From Chryseobacterium kimseyorum (GTDB lineage: Bacteria; Bacteroidota; Bacteroidia; Flavobacteriales; Weeksellaceae), in assembly GCF_025971945.1 (NCBI RefSeq), contig NZ_JAPDHW010000002.1, positions 1-64,000 on the forward strand: DNA of 64,000 nt, written 5' to 3'. Shown here piece by piece: positions 45,626 through 55,490 of the stretch. The stretch's first letter is position 1. Each line of letters begins with the position of its first letter. Position numbers and translations under genes: made by a program. The notes beneath the pieces were generated by a model. It searched no databases. It was given only the letters and a program-made list of their open reading frames with translations, and was not told the DNA's origin.

Positions 45626-46453
45626 TTATTTAGGATAATTTACAATTTTATCAAGTTCCAGAGGATTATTATATTTTCTAATATTCTTTTGCTGCCTTTG
45701 TCTTACCTCACGAAAATTATCTTTCGTTAATTTTGTTCCATCCTGTAAAAGTGCCCAGTTACCATCCATCAATTCAATATCACCGTTTTTAACAAAACTT
45801 AATGGATCATTAAAGTAGGTAAGCTTTGCTTTAATGTATTTTTCACGGTTGACAGGAACACCAATTTTAAAAATGTGATCAAAGGATATTTTTTTTTGCG
45901 TTTCGCTAAGCTTTCCTGACTTGACCAGCTTAAATACATAATTATTCTGAGAATCTGAAATCTCCATTATCAATCCCGGCAGACCATGAAATTTGTACGG
46001 TCCATACTGGAAAGGAATCTCCGGACTGAACCATGCCGTCCATTTTCTACCGCCCCAATTCGTTTCTGCTTTCTGAACCAGATGATCCTGAAAAGTTTTT
46101 TTCTCATCAGTCAAAATCCACTTTTGACTGACTTTTTGAGACGTTTTCAGAACATCATACTGTAGCCATTCATATTGATCATACTCATTATCGGCCTTTC
46201 GTACGATGATATCTGTAAGTGTCGGACTGCTGTTTGCGGAAAAACCAATATTGTTTTTAATAAGAGAATCTGCTTCATAATAAGCTCTTCCGTAATATTT
46301 AATATCATCAGAAAAAATATCAAGATGATAAAATTCTTTGGTTACAGTATTTTCTGTAGAGTCTTTTTTAGATTCCACTTCATAAATAAAACGATGGTTC
46401 TGTGATAAAACAAGATTCCCAAAACTCAAAAAAATAAGCATTACTATTTTCAT
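45626..46453 (-). CDS. GLPGLI family exported protein (paralogue 1)
   Basis: Choosing ATG 46453 gives 275 residues; a TTG at 46462 is an alternative. It has a signal peptide ending LVLSQ, a conserved WTAWFSPEIPFQYGPYKFHGLPGLIMEI core containing the family-naming GLPGLI sequence, and the C-terminal ending NIRKYNNPLELDKIVNYPK. Function of the family is unknown. It lies 56 bases after its paralogue. Confidence 0.92.
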   Translation of the reverse strand: MKIVMLIFLSFGNLVLSQNHRFIYEVESKKDSTENTVTKEFYHLDIFSDDIKYYGRAYYEADSLIKNNIGFSANSSPTLTDIIVRKADNEYDQYEWLQYDVLKTSQKVSQKWILTDEKKTFQDHLVQKAETNWGGRKWTAWFSPEIPFQYGPYKFHGLPGLIMEISDSQNNYVFKLVKSGKLSETQKKISFDHIFKIGVPVNREKYIKAKLTYFNDPLSFVKNGDIELMDGNWALLQDGTKLTKDNFREVRQRQQKNIRKYNNPLELDKIVNYPK

Positions 46454-46509
46454 AATCTTCAAAAATTAAATATAAAAAATCCTTTGCTTGTGAAAAAATA
46501 TATTTTACT

Positions 46510-47349
46510 TTATTTTCCGGGGTAGTGAATCGCTTTACTAAATTCGAGAGGATTGTTGTTTTTCCTTATGTTCTTTTGCATCAGGTCTGACAGTTCTTTT
46601 AACTGTTCACTACTTTTAACTTCAATTCCCATTACCATAAATCTTGCTCCGGGATCAGTGTTGTTTTTATAATGTTCTTTAAATTCATGAAGTGGATCAT
46701 TATAATTATCAAGCATTAGTTTTTTAAGTTTTGCCTCCGTAATTTTTACCGGCTTCTGCCCTCCAAAGTTTTCAATAATTGCTGACGTATCGTAAGTTTT
46801 AGATAGTTTATAACTTTTGACTAGAGAAAATTTAAAATTGTTTTTGTCATCACCAATTTCAAAAATCATTCCCGGCAGACCCCTGAGTTTATATGGACCT
46901 TCGCTAAGCGCAATATCTTTTGTAAACCATGCCGTCCAATTTCTTCCTCCAAATCTGGCAGTAGCCTTCTGCAGTTTGTATCCACCCAAATTTTTAGTTT
47001 CATCAGATAATTTCCAGTTTATTTGATCTTCTGTATCTACGATGAACATATTCTGAACATGGATATAATTTGAATTGATATTCGAATTTTTCTTTCTGAT
47101 TAAGGCCGGAGTATCATCCCAAATAATGCTGTTTTGACCTTTGGTTTTATTCGTAGAATCGGTAACGACAAAATCATAATTGTAAAATTTAACATCTTCA
47201 GTATTTACATCCAAAACCATGTTTGCCTTTCTGTATTCCGCGGATGTGGAATCCATTTTAAACTGATATTCGTAAATAAAACGGTGTGTCTGAGCGGTAA
47301 GTGATACACTGAATGTTATCAAAAATATTAATATTGCTTTCATGATCAT
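46510..47349 (-). CDS. GLPGLI family exported protein (paralogue 2)
   Basis: This 279-residue protein (or 277 from the second ATG at 47343) has a signal peptide ending SLTAQ, the core WTAWFTKDIALSEGPYKLRGLPGMIFEI (Met for Leu in the GLPGLI word), and the same C-terminal wording QKNIRKNNNPLEFSKAIHYPG. The two genes are a tandem duplication. A TAATTTTG box (47360-47367) lies upstream. Confidence 0.92.
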   Translation of the reverse strand: MIMKAILIFLITFSVSLTAQTHRFIYEYQFKMDSTSAEYRKANMVLDVNTEDVKFYNYDFVVTDSTNKTKGQNSIIWDDTPALIRKKNSNINSNYIHVQNMFIVDTEDQINWKLSDETKNLGGYKLQKATARFGGRNWTAWFTKDIALSEGPYKLRGLPGMIFEIGDDKNNFKFSLVKSYKLSKTYDTSAIIENFGGQKPVKITEAKLKKLMLDNYNDPLHEFKEHYKNNTDPGARFMVMGIEVKSSEQLKELSDLMQKNIRKNNNPLEFSKAIHYPGK

Positions 47350-47425
47350 AACTTTTAAGCAAAATTAAAAATTTTCAGCACCTTTCTGAACACTATGGTT
47401 AACTTTGAAAAAACCTTACAAAAAA

Positions 47426-47451
47426 AATCCCTCTTCTTTCGAAAAGGGATT
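47426..47451 (-). terminator. Terminator of the str operon
   Basis: AATCCC (47426-47431) pairs with GGGATT (47446-47451), extended inward with one mismatch. On the minus strand it is followed by eight T residues. It shows that transcription normally ends after rpsJ and does not continue to rplC. Confidence 0.82.
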
Positions 47452-47511
47452 CATATTTAAGGTGTTGCTTTAAAACTTCGGTCATCAGACTTCCATCGAT
47501 CAGCAAATTTA

Positions 47512-47817
47512 TCACACTTTAATTTCAACGTCAACTCCTGAAGGAAGTTCTAATTTCATTAGAGCATCAACAGTTTTAGAAGAAGAAGAGTAGATATCCA
47601 TCAATCTCTTGTGAGCTGATAACTGGAACTGCTCTCTAGCCTTCTTGTTTACGTGCGGAGATCTCAACACAGTGAAGATTCTCTTATTTGTAGGTAATGG
47701 AATAGGTCCGTTTACAACAGCACCAGTAGCCTTTACCGTTTTTACGATTTTCTCAGCAGACTTGTCTACCAAGTTGTAATCGTAAGATTTTAGTTTTATT
47801 CTGATTCTTTGTGACAT
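47512..47817 (-). CDS. rpsJ: 30S ribosomal protein S10
   Basis: This 101-residue protein has [50 protein letters not shown] and ends [12 protein letters not shown]10 is also the NusE antitermination factor. It is last in the str operon, 17 bases after fusA, and detached from rplC. Confidence 0.98.
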   Translation of the reverse strand: MSQRIRIKLKSYDYNLVDKSAEKIVKTVKATGAVVNGPIPLPTNKRIFTVLRSPHVNKKAREQFQLSAHKRLMDIYSSSSKTVDALMKLELPSGVDVEIKV

Positions 47818-47834
47818 TTCTTTGATTTAAAAAA

Positions 47835-49952
47835 TTAACCTTTTGCTTTAGCAATGATATCTTCAGCAACGTTTTGAGGAGTAGCCTGGTACTTCTCTAA
47901 TTCCATAGAAGAAGTAGCTCTTCCTGATGAAAGTGTTCTTAGAGTAGTAACATAACCAAACATTTCAGAAAGTGGAACTGAACCTTTGATCACAACGGCA
48001 CCGTTCTTTTCTTCTTGTCCACTGATAGTACCTCTTCTCTTGTTAAGGTCACCAATGATGTTACCCATATATTCTTCCGGAGTTACAACCTCCAACTTCA
48101 TAATAGGCTCCATAATTACTGGCTTAGCAGCACGTCCCGCTTCTTTAAATCCTAATTTAGCTGCCATTTCAAAAGAAAGTGCATCAGAATCCACCGCGTG
48201 GAAAGATCCGTCTTTAAGAGTAACTTTAATACCTTCAACTTCGAAACCAGCCAAAGGACCGTTCTTCATTGCAGCTTTAAAGCCTTTTTCAATTGCAGGA
48301 ACAAATTCTCTAGGAACGTTACCACCTTTGATCTCATTGATGAATTCTAAACCAACTTTACCTTCGTCTGCAGGTCCTAGTTCAAATACGATATCAGCAA
48401 ATTTACCTTTACCACCAGATTGCTTTTTGTAAACTTCTCTGTGTGGAGCAACTCTTGTAAGATTTTCTTTGTACTCTACCTGAGGCTGACCTTGGTTAAC
48501 TTCAACTTTGAATTCTCTTCTCATACGGTCAACAATGATATCTAAGTGAAGCTCACCCATACCAGAGATAATCGTTTGTCCAGATGCTTCGTCAGTTCTT
48601 ACCGTAAACGTAGGATCTTCTTCTGCCAATTTAGCTAAAGCATTACCCATTTTATCCTGGTCAGCTTTAGTTTTAGGTTCTACAGCGATACCAATTACCG
48701 GATCAGGGAAAACCATCGATTCTAGAACGATTGGGTTTTTCTCGTCACACATTGTATCACCAGTTTTGATAGATTTGAAACCTACCGCTGCACCAATATC
48801 TCCTGCTTCAATATATTCTACAGGATTTTGCTTGTTAGCGTGCATCTGATAGATTCTTGAGATTCTTTCTTTATCTCCTGAACGAGTGTTCAAGATATAA
48901 GAACCTGCATCTAGTCTTCCAGAGTATGCTCTGAAGAATGCCAATCTTCCTACGAAAGGATCGGTAGCAATCTTAAATGCTAAAGCCGAGAAAGGCTCTT
49001 TTACGTCTGGTTTTCTGAAAATTTCAGCGTCAGTTCTTGGGTCAGTACCTTTGATATCATCTTTATCCAATGGAGAAGGCAAGTATTTACATACTGCATC
49101 CAACATAAACTGTACTCCTTTGTTCTTAAATGAAGAACCACAAGTCATTGGGATAATAGATAAATCGATAGTAGCTTTTCTAAGCGCTTCGTTGATTTCG
49201 TCTTCAGAGATTGAATCTGGATCTTCGAAGAATTTCTCCATCAAAGTCTCATCGTAGTCAGCAACAGCTTCTACTAATTTCTCTCTGTATTCAAGAACTT
49301 CATCTTTCATGTCGTCAGGAATTGGAACTACCTCGAAAGTAGCACCTTGTCCAGCTTCATCCCAGATGATCGCTCTGTTTTTAATTAAGTCAACTACACC
49401 TTTGAAATCTTCTTCAGCACCGATTGGTAAAACGATTGGAACTGCGTTTGATCCTAACATCGTCTTAACCTGGTTTACCACGTTAAGGAAGTCAGCACCT
49501 TGACGGTCCATTTTGTTTACGAATCCCATTCTCGCAACTTTATAGTTGTCAGCAAGTCTCCAGTTTGTTTCAGACTGAGGCTCTACTCCATCTACTGCAG
49601 AGAATAAGAATACCAATCCATCCAATACTCTCAAAGATCTGTTTACTTCTACTGTGAAGTCAACGTGTCCCGGTGTATCGATGATGTTGAAGTGGTAAGG
49701 TTTTGTATCAGCTAATGGTTTACCTTGGTCTGTTGGAAAGTTCCAAGAACAAGTAGTTGCAGCAGAAGTAATTGTAATACCTCTTTCTGCTTCCTGCTCC
49801 ATCCAGTCCATTGTAGAAGCACCATCGTGAACCTCACCAATTTTGTGGTTTACACCTGTATAGAATAAAATTCTTTCTGTAGTGGTAGTTTTTCCCGCAT
49901 CAATGTGGGCAGCAATACCAATATTTCTTGTAAATTTAAGATCTCTACTCAT
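47835..49952 (-). CDS. fusA: Elongation factor G
   Basis: This 705-residue translocase has GTPase motifs [15 protein letters not shown] (G1), DTPGHVDF (G3) and NKMD (G4), then domains II-V ending with the EF-G C-terminal segment [29 protein letters not shown]. Normal length and motif set; in the str operon between rpsG and rpsJ. Confidence 0.98.
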   Translation of the reverse strand: MSRDLKFTRNIGIAAHIDAGKTTTTERILFYTGVNHKIGEVHDGASTMDWMEQEAERGITITSAATTCSWNFPTDQGKPLADTKPYHFNIIDTPGHVDFTVEVNRSLRVLDGLVFLFSAVDGVEPQSETNWRLADNYKVARMGFVNKMDRQGADFLNVVNQVKTMLGSNAVPIVLPIGAEEDFKGVVDLIKNRAIIWDEAGQGATFEVVPIPDDMKDEVLEYREKLVEAVADYDETLMEKFFEDPDSISEDEINEALRKATIDLSIIPMTCGSSFKNKGVQFMLDAVCKYLPSPLDKDDIKGTDPRTDAEIFRKPDVKEPFSALAFKIATDPFVGRLAFFRAYSGRLDAGSYILNTRSGDKERISRIYQMHANKQNPVEYIEAGDIGAAVGFKSIKTGDTMCDEKNPIVLESMVFPDPVIGIAVEPKTKADQDKMGNALAKLAEEDPTFTVRTDEASGQTIISGMGELHLDIIVDRMRREFKVEVNQGQPQVEYKENLTRVAPHREVYKKQSGGKGKFADIVFELGPADEGKVGLEFINEIKGGNVPREFVPAIEKGFKAAMKNGPLAGFEVEGIKVTLKDGSFHAVDSDALSFEMAAKLGFKEAGRAAKPVIMEPIMKLEVVTPEEYMGNIIGDLNKRRGTISGQEEKNGAVVIKGSVPLSEMFGYVTTLRTLSSGRATSSMELEKYQATPQNVAEDIIAKAKG

Positions 49953-49958
49953 TTCTAA

Positions 49959-50435
49959 TTAGAATTTAAAGTGTGAGAAAGCTTTGTTAGCTTCCGCCAT
50001 TTTGTGAGTATCAGATTTTTTCTTGTAAGCAGCACCTTCTTCTCTTGAAGCAGCTACCACTTCGTTAGCCAATTTCAAAGCCATTGACTTATCGTTTCTC
50101 TTTTTAGAGTAAAGGATTAACCATTTCATTGCCATAGAAATTTTTCTGTCAGCTCTGATCGGCATAGGAATCTGGAAGTTAGCTCCACCTACTCTTCTAG
50201 AACGTACTTCTACGTGAGGCATAACGTTAGTTAATGCATCTTTCCAGATTTCAAGGGCAGTCTTTTCAGTTTCTCCTTTTTTAGTTTCTACGATGTCTAA
50301 AGCATCATAGAATATTTTGAATGCGATAGACTTCTTACCGTCTAGCATCAAATTGTTTACAAATCTAGTTACCAATTGATCATTAAATTTCGGATCTGGT
50401 AACAACGGTCTTTTTTTCGCTTTTGTCTTTCTCAT
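49959..50435 (-). CDS. rpsG: 30S ribosomal protein S7
   Basis: This 158-residue protein has [22 protein letters not shown], the [15 protein letters not shown] signature and [17 protein letters not shown]. It nucleates the 30S head. 6 bases precede fusA. Confidence 0.98.
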   Translation of the reverse strand: MRKTKAKKRPLLPDPKFNDQLVTRFVNNLMLDGKKSIAFKIFYDALDIVETKKGETEKTALEIWKDALTNVMPHVEVRSRRVGGANFQIPMPIRADRKISMAMKWLILYSKKRNDKSMALKLANEVVAASREEGAAYKKKSDTHKMAEANKAFSHFKF

Positions 50436-50458
50436 TGTTTCTGTACCTTATTTAATGA

Positions 50459-50872
50459 TTATTTTTTCTTTCCTTTAGCTGGCGCAGCTGCTGCCTGACC
50501 TGGTTTTGGTCTCTTAGCTCCATACTTAGATCTTCTCTGAGTTCTTCCGCTAACACCTGCAGTGTCTAATGCTCCTCTTACGATATGATAACGTACTCCC
50601 GGTAGGTCTTTCACCCTTCCGCCGCGTACCAATACTATCGAGTGCTCTTGAAGATTATGTCCTTCGCCCGGGATGTAGGCGTTGACTTCTTTACCGTTTG
50701 AAAGTCTTACCCTTGCAACTTTTCTAAGTGCAGAGTTAGGTTTCTTAGGAGTGGTAGTATATACTCTCGTACATACACCTCGTCTTTGTGGACAAGAATC
50801 AAGGGCAGCCGATTTACTCTTCTTGGTGAGTGCGACTCTTCCTTTTCTTACTAATTGTTGAATAGTAGGCAT
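50459..50872 (-). CDS. rpsL: 30S ribosomal protein S12
   Basis: This 137-residue protein has [31 protein letters not shown] and [24 protein letters not shown]. Both lysines where substitutions commonly confer streptomycin resistance (in TPKKPN and RVKDLP) are present, the wild-type state. A short Ala/Lys tail ([11 protein letters not shown]) extends the C terminus. First gene of the str operon. Confidence 0.98.
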   Translation of the reverse strand: MPTIQQLVRKGRVALTKKSKSAALDSCPQRRGVCTRVYTTTPKKPNSALRKVARVRLSNGKEVNAYIPGEGHNLQEHSIVLVRGGRVKDLPGVRYHIVRGALDTAGVSGRTQRRSKYGAKRPKPGQAAAAPAKGKKK

Positions 50873-50896
50873 TTAATTGCTTTTTATTTTAGGGTG

Positions 50897-50926
50897 CAAA
50901 AATAGTAATAATTTTTTAATCTACAA
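50897..50926 (-). promoter_or_regulatory. Promoter of the str operon
   Basis: The minus strand shows TTG (50924-50926), exactly 19 bases, then TATTTTTG (50897-50904). The rpsL ATG is 24 bases downstream, giving a leader of under 20 bases. Confidence 0.78.
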
Positions 50927-50967
50927 GTAGTTATGTGAAATTATCTTCCTTTTAAAAAAGTTTTTAT

Positions 50968-52338
50968 TTATTTAAATCTTAATTGCGATGTGTACAAAAC
51001 CTTTGTTTTATCACGAACCGTATCGTTCATCAACCATTTTATTTTAGGATTTACAGTTCCTGCAATACCTTCCTTCAAACTTCCTTTCTGGCTGTTTGTA
51101 TGTTTATAATCAAACTTTTTATCAATGACCGGAAAATAATAAGTAGTTACCGTTATCTTATTTTTCTCATCATTATAAAGATATTTTTTATTCTTAAACT
51201 TCGCCATCTGAGGTTCAATTTGCTTTTTATTCTCCAAATAATTTCCGGGATCTTTTAAACTGTAACAGGTAAGAAAAACTAAAAAGAAACAGCTCACCCT
51301 CCAAATCCATTTATCGGATAACTGGTTTTGGAAATATAAAATAAGGAAGGAAAAGAACAGACAAAAATTTGATGCAGCCATTAATCTCACGCCCATCTCT
51401 TCAATCTGCTGAAACCACCCTGAAACCAAAACAGAAATACCGCTGACCCCAGCCATCACCCACAACAGAATATGAAAATAATAGAGAGAAGACTCTTTTG
51501 CTTTTTTAAAGTATTTCAGAAAGAAGAAAAATATAAAAACATCAATTACGAATACCAAGAACTGGAATAACAGACTTGCCAAACTGTTGGAAGCAGGCTT
51601 TATACCAATATAAGGATCAATCGAATTCATCACCCCAAAGACATCTCTTACAATATAGACCACATCCTTTGATGAAGGCTTTCCTCTCATGTGTTCACCG
51701 GTATAATCTCCGAAATGCATGACATTAAAAAGTAGATAACTTCCAATACCTATTCCCGAAAGAAACAACATAAGAATAAGTGGTTTAAAATAAATCTTAT
51801 CACGTATTTTAAAGAACATCACTCCGCAAAACACTGCGACGGAAACATAGATATAAATCCCCGAATATCTGGTGATAAAAAAACCAATCAGACAAAGTGA
51901 AATCGCAACTGCATACGAATACAGATTATCCTTCTTCGATAGCAACTGATGGAAGAAAAAGAAAAGAAAATACATAAGAAAGAGAAACAATGTCTCTGAC
52001 GCTGCCCCGATAAAGACCGTGAAAAATGTTTTCCCCATAAAAAGCAGTACAGTTTCTCTGAAGTAAAACTTTTTATAATAAGAAAATAAGAGAATGATTA
52101 CGGTAAATAATAAATTCAAAATCTTTGAAGCCCAGAAATAATCGTGAAGAACATTATAAACCAACCTTACTAGTATAGGATAACCCATCGGGAAAAGATT
52201 TGTCTCTGGCTTGGGTAGGTCTGCCGCAATTCCGAAGTACGATAAACTGTCTGCACCAATACCTCCCAAAGAAGTAAAAAAAGTCTGAAAAAAATAAATC
52301 AAAACAATTATCATTGCTGCTATCTTGTACTTCTTCAT
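50968..52338 (-). CDS. Polytopic membrane protein, possible GT-C-type glycosyltransferase
   Basis: Choosing ATG 52338 gives 456 residues; an upstream TTG at 52395 adds 19 residues before the first helix. It has about eleven hydrophobic helices. A periplasmic loop after the first helix includes GGIGADSLSYFGIAADLP, where an Asp could play the role of the catalytic acidic residue of GT39/GT83-like enzymes, and FPMGYPILVRLVY follows. The last 90 residues are soluble. Function is inferred from layout only. Confidence 0.7.
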   Translation of the reverse strand: MKKYKIAAMIIVLIYFFQTFFTSLGGIGADSLSYFGIAADLPKPETNLFPMGYPILVRLVYNVLHDYFWASKILNLLFTVIILLFSYYKKFYFRETVLLFMGKTFFTVFIGAASETLFLFLMYFLFFFFHQLLSKKDNLYSYAVAISLCLIGFFITRYSGIYIYVSVAVFCGVMFFKIRDKIYFKPLILMLFLSGIGIGSYLLFNVMHFGDYTGEHMRGKPSSKDVVYIVRDVFGVMNSIDPYIGIKPASNSLASLLFQFLVFVIDVFIFFFFLKYFKKAKESSLYYFHILLWVMAGVSGISVLVSGWFQQIEEMGVRLMAASNFCLFFSFLILYFQNQLSDKWIWRVSCFFLVFLTCYSLKDPGNYLENKKQIEPQMAKFKNKKYLYNDEKNKITVTTYYFPVIDKKFDYKHTNSQKGSLKEGIAGTVNPKIKWLMNDTVRDKTKVLYTSQLRFK

Positions 52339-52474
52339 AACGAAAATATTTAGTAACCAATAAATTGAAATTTCAATATATTTTAAAAATTCCAAAGATA
52401 AGTATCATCAATCATCATATGATAATTTCGGCACACTTTTTCCTGCCTGCTACACATATTAAAAATTAAACATT

Positions 52475-52951
52475 ATGAAAAACGCCAATATCATCGGCTT
52501 ACAGGAAACCGACTGTCAGAACATCTCAGAAAAACTCAATATACTTCTGGCCAATTACTCGGTTTTTTATCAGAATACAAGAGGGTCACACTGGAATATC
52601 AAAGGGGAACAGTTTTTCACCCTTCACCCAAAATTTGAAGAATTATACAACAGCTTAGTTTTGAAAATTGACGAGATTGCAGAACGAATTCTAACTTTAG
52701 GAGCTACTCCGGCACACAACTACTCAGATTACCTTCAGGTTTCTACCATTCAAGAAAGCAAAGAAGTAAGCGATGGAAATAAAAGTGTTGAAATTATTCT
52801 CAATTCATTTAAGGTTGTAATCGATCTTCAGAGAGAACTTTTAGAAATTACCGATGCAGCCGGTGACGAAGGCACCAACTCACAAATGAGCGACTACATT
52901 ACAGAACAGGAAAAAGAAGTGTGGATGTACAATTCTTATTTAGGAAAATAA
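52475..52951 (+). CDS. dps: Dps family DNA-protection/ferritin-like protein
   Basis: This 158-residue protein forms dodecamers that store iron and consume peroxide. The inter-subunit ferroxidase ligands fit: His39 in SHWNIKG, His51, Asp66 and Glu70 (KIDEIAER). The N-terminal tail is short and not strongly basic, so direct DNA binding is uncertain. It is monocistronic with its own terminator. Confidence 0.94.
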   Translation: MKNANIIGLQETDCQNISEKLNILLANYSVFYQNTRGSHWNIKGEQFFTLHPKFEELYNSLVLKIDEIAERILTLGATPAHNYSDYLQVSTIQESKEVSDGNKSVEIILNSFKVVIDLQRELLEITDAAGDEGTNSQMSDYITEQEKEVWMYNSYLGK

Positions 52952-52975
52952 AAAATAAAATCATTCACTGATGAT

Positions 52976-53004
52976 AAAAATCGCCATTCAAAGTGGCGAT
53001 TTTT
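52976..53004 (+). terminator. Terminator of dps
   Basis: An 11-bp stem (52976-52986 with 52994-53004) containing TCGCCA/TGGCGA, a 7-base loop and a following T run lie 25 bases past the dps stop. Confidence 0.88.
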
Positions 53005-53039
53005 TTATTTATTTTATTACATTTATTTAAAATTAAAAT

Positions 53040-54218
53040 ATGTCCGAAATACGACTCAACTCCATACTCGACAACGATTTTTACAAGATTACCATGCAGA
53101 ATGCGGTGGTCAAACTTTTCCCAAGTCAGATTGTAAAATATGAATTTATCAATAGAGGAAAACATCACTTCCCGGAGGGCTTTGATGTTGCCCTGAAATC
53201 TATTGTCAACAAAATGGCAGAACTGAAACTTACCAAAGAAGAGAAAAAATTCTTAGCACGAACATGTCCATATTTAAATTTACCTTATCTTGATTTTTTA
53301 GAAGGTTATCATTACGACCCATCAGAAGTGAAAATCATTCAGACTGGAAATGACCTTTCGGTTACCGTAGAAGGACTTTGGTACAGAACAATTCTTTGGG
53401 AAGTTCCCCTACTGGCTTTAATCAGTGAACTTCATTACGAAATGAATCACATGGAAAGAGATTCTAATGAGGTCGTTATGAACAAAACTCTGGAAAAGGC
53501 AGAATCATTGAATGAACTGGGGGTTAATTTCGCAGAATTCGGAACCAGAAGAAGACATTCTTATAAAGTTCAGAACTTAGTAATGGAAGCTTTAAACCAG
53601 AAAAAAGATTCAACTTTCATCGGAAGTTCAAATGTACATTTTGCCATGAAATACAATGTAAAACCAATCGGAACACATGCTCATGAATGGTTTATGTTTC
53701 ATGGAGCAGAATTTGGTTTTAAAATGGCTAACGAATTAGCACTTGAGCACTGGGTTGATGTCTACCGCGGTGACCTCGGAGTTGCACTTTCAGATACTTA
53801 CACTACTGATGTTTTCTTTCAGCAGTTTGATAAGAAATTTGCTAAACTTTTTGACGGAGTCCGTCATGACAGCGGAGATCCGTTCGAATTTGCTGATAAA
53901 ACAATCGCACACTATCAAAGCAACGGAATCAATCCATTATTCAAATACATCATTTTTTCTGATAATTTAAATCTTGAAAAAGTAGAAGAAATCACCAATT
54001 ACTGCGAAGGAAAAATTGGAGTTTCTTTTGGGATAGGAACCAATCTTACCAATGATGTCGGTTTAAAACCAATGAATATCGTTATGAAATTAATCGGTGT
54101 ACAGGCTTTAAACAAAGAATGGATTCCTACAGTAAAACTTTCAGATGAGCACGGAAAATATACCGGAGATCCGAAAATGATCGAACTCGCTAAAGAGTTT
54201 TTAAGAATTAAAGATTAA
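53040..54218 (+). CDS. pncB: Nicotinate phosphoribosyltransferase
   Basis: PncB makes nicotinate mononucleotide from nicotinate and PRPP (ATP-stimulated), feeding the NadD step found at 5693. The 392-residue length fits. Motifs: DNDFYKITMQNAV at the N terminus, EFGTRRRHSYKVQ, the active-site region GTHAHEW (with the phosphorylatable-type His), and FDGVRHDSGDPFEFADK near the PRPP site. It is followed closely by small envelope protein genes, perhaps as one transcript. Confidence 0.96.
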   Translation: MSEIRLNSILDNDFYKITMQNAVVKLFPSQIVKYEFINRGKHHFPEGFDVALKSIVNKMAELKLTKEEKKFLARTCPYLNLPYLDFLEGYHYDPSEVKIIQTGNDLSVTVEGLWYRTILWEVPLLALISELHYEMNHMERDSNEVVMNKTLEKAESLNELGVNFAEFGTRRRHSYKVQNLVMEALNQKKDSTFIGSSNVHFAMKYNVKPIGTHAHEWFMFHGAEFGFKMANELALEHWVDVYRGDLGVALSDTYTTDVFFQQFDKKFAKLFDGVRHDSGDPFEFADKTIAHYQSNGINPLFKYIIFSDNLNLEKVEEITNYCEGKIGVSFGIGTNLTNDVGLKPMNIVMKLIGVQALNKEWIPTVKLSDEHGKYTGDPKMIELAKEFLRIKD

Positions 54219-54231
54219 CTCAAAACACATA

Positions 54232-54759
54232 ATGATGAAAAATTTACTACTGCTTTTTGGAATGACAATGAGTCTGAGCTCATGTTTTATTTACACAAAA
54301 GGTGAAGACGGAAAACCGGGCAAACCAGGAAAACGTGGAACTAACGCAAACGAAAAAGAACAGGTTTCCGGATTCAACCAGAAGTTAGCCGACTCTCTCG
54401 GCGCTGATCAATTCGGTATGAAACCTTATATGATCGTCATGTTAACCACCGGATCTGTGAAAACTGTTGACAAAACAAAGATGGCCGACCTGATGAAAGG
54501 CCATATGAATAATATCGGCAAGCTTTCTACAGAAGGAAAAATAGTTGTTGCCGGACCGTTCTCAGGAAAAAACCAACGTGACTACCGTGGAATGTTTATT
54601 TTTAATACAAAATCTAAAGAAGAAGCCGAGTCTTGGGTAAAAACAGATCCTGCAGTGGCAGCAGGAGTTTTCAGTTACGAAATTTTTCCATGGTACGGAT
54701 CTGCTGCGTTGCCAATGTATCTCAAGCATCATAATGAAATCGCAAAAGAAAACCCTTAA
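54232..54759 (+). CDS. YCII-like domain lipoprotein
   Basis: This 175-residue protein (two adjacent ATGs at 54232 and 54235) has a lipoprotein signal SLSSC (Cys18) followed by a collagen-like Gly-Lys-Pro stretch (GEDGKPGKPGKRG). The rest (about 60-160) matches a YCII-like alpha/beta domain: MIVMLTTGS, MADLMKGHMNNIGKLSTEGKIVVAGPF, GMFIFNTKSKEEAESWVKTDPAV. Exported YCII proteins are common in Bacteroidota; function unknown. Confidence 0.8.
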   Translation: MMKNLLLLFGMTMSLSSCFIYTKGEDGKPGKPGKRGTNANEKEQVSGFNQKLADSLGADQFGMKPYMIVMLTTGSVKTVDKTKMADLMKGHMNNIGKLSTEGKIVVAGPFSGKNQRDYRGMFIFNTKSKEEAESWVKTDPAVAAGVFSYEIFPWYGSAALPMYLKHHNEIAKENP

Positions 54760-54773
54760 AATAAATTGTGCTG

Positions 54774-55229
54774 ATGAATAAATATCTGAAAGGCTGTCTG
54801 ATTATTTTAGGAGTGTTGATTTTGCTGATACTTACTTTTTTTGGAATTATATATTACCAGGTTTCTACAAGCAGACAGAGAAACGCATCCGATGATATCG
54901 AATGCGCCAATACTCAATACATAAACGAAGATCAGGTCTTCGAAATATCAGACAGCATCGCTACCAAAAATATTGATCGTGTAAAACTTTTTGTAATTCG
55001 CGATTCAAAAACTGTTGATTCTGCCCTTGTAGTAAATAAATCCACTGATGCGCTTGTCATGAGTCTTCCATTTAAAAAAGTTAAACTCTCTGACAGCATC
55101 GTTATACAGACAGAGAAGAATCAATACTCTATCCAGGATATGACCTATTTCAATGATGCAAAATGGGGAATGTTCGGATACCTCGGTATGAATTGTAAAT
55201 TTTCTTTCAGCTTTGAGAAATTAAAATAA
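54774..55229 (+). CDS. Membrane-anchored protein of unknown function
   Basis: Choosing ATG 54774 gives 151 residues; a GTG at 54768 adds two. One N-terminal membrane helix (about 8-27) anchors a beta-rich outer domain (IDRVKLFVIRDSKTVDSALVV, SIVIQTEKNQYSIQDM). Family not recognised. It lies 14 bases after the YCII lipoprotein gene and is followed by a terminator. Confidence 0.72.
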   Translation: MNKYLKGCLIILGVLILLILTFFGIIYYQVSTSRQRNASDDIECANTQYINEDQVFEISDSIATKNIDRVKLFVIRDSKTVDSALVVNKSTDALVMSLPFKKVKLSDSIVIQTEKNQYSIQDMTYFNDAKWGMFGYLGMNCKFSFSFEKLK

Positions 55230-55238
55230 ACTGATTAG

Positions 55239-55261
55239 CCTCGCAGATTGCGGGGTTTTTT
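55239..55261 (+). terminator. Terminator after the pncB group
   Basis: CCTCGCA (55239-55245) pairs with TGCGGGG (55249-55255, one T-G pair) around a 3-base loop, followed by six T residues. The next 220 bases before rmuC hold no gene or clear signal beyond the promoter box. Confidence 0.82.
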
Positions 55262-55478
55262 CATTTTTAACTAAAACAAAAACGGGTGTGAAAACCTTCT
55301 CCGAATATGTGAAATCATTATCTGAAGTTTAGAAAATCAAAGTCCGTAAGGATGTTTCGCTTTTTCAAATAGAAATACTACGGCTCAGATTTTAAAATAT
55401 TTAAATTCTTATTATCTGACTTTTTATTAACTGAAAATGTCAAAGGCAGACCATCCACCAATCACGCATTTCTTTTTG

Positions 55479-55486
55479 TAATTTTG
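55479..55486 (+). promoter_or_regulatory. -7 element abutting the rmuC start codon
   Basis: TAATTTTG matches TAnnTTTG and ends 4 bases before ATG 55491. No TTG box is evident at 18-21 bases upstream. Confidence 0.4.
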
Positions 55487-55490
55487 AAAA

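Noticed and set aside
47986..48432. 148-codon plus-strand frame opposite fusA
   Set aside because: It is the antisense frame of a highly conserved EF-G region and has no signals of its own.
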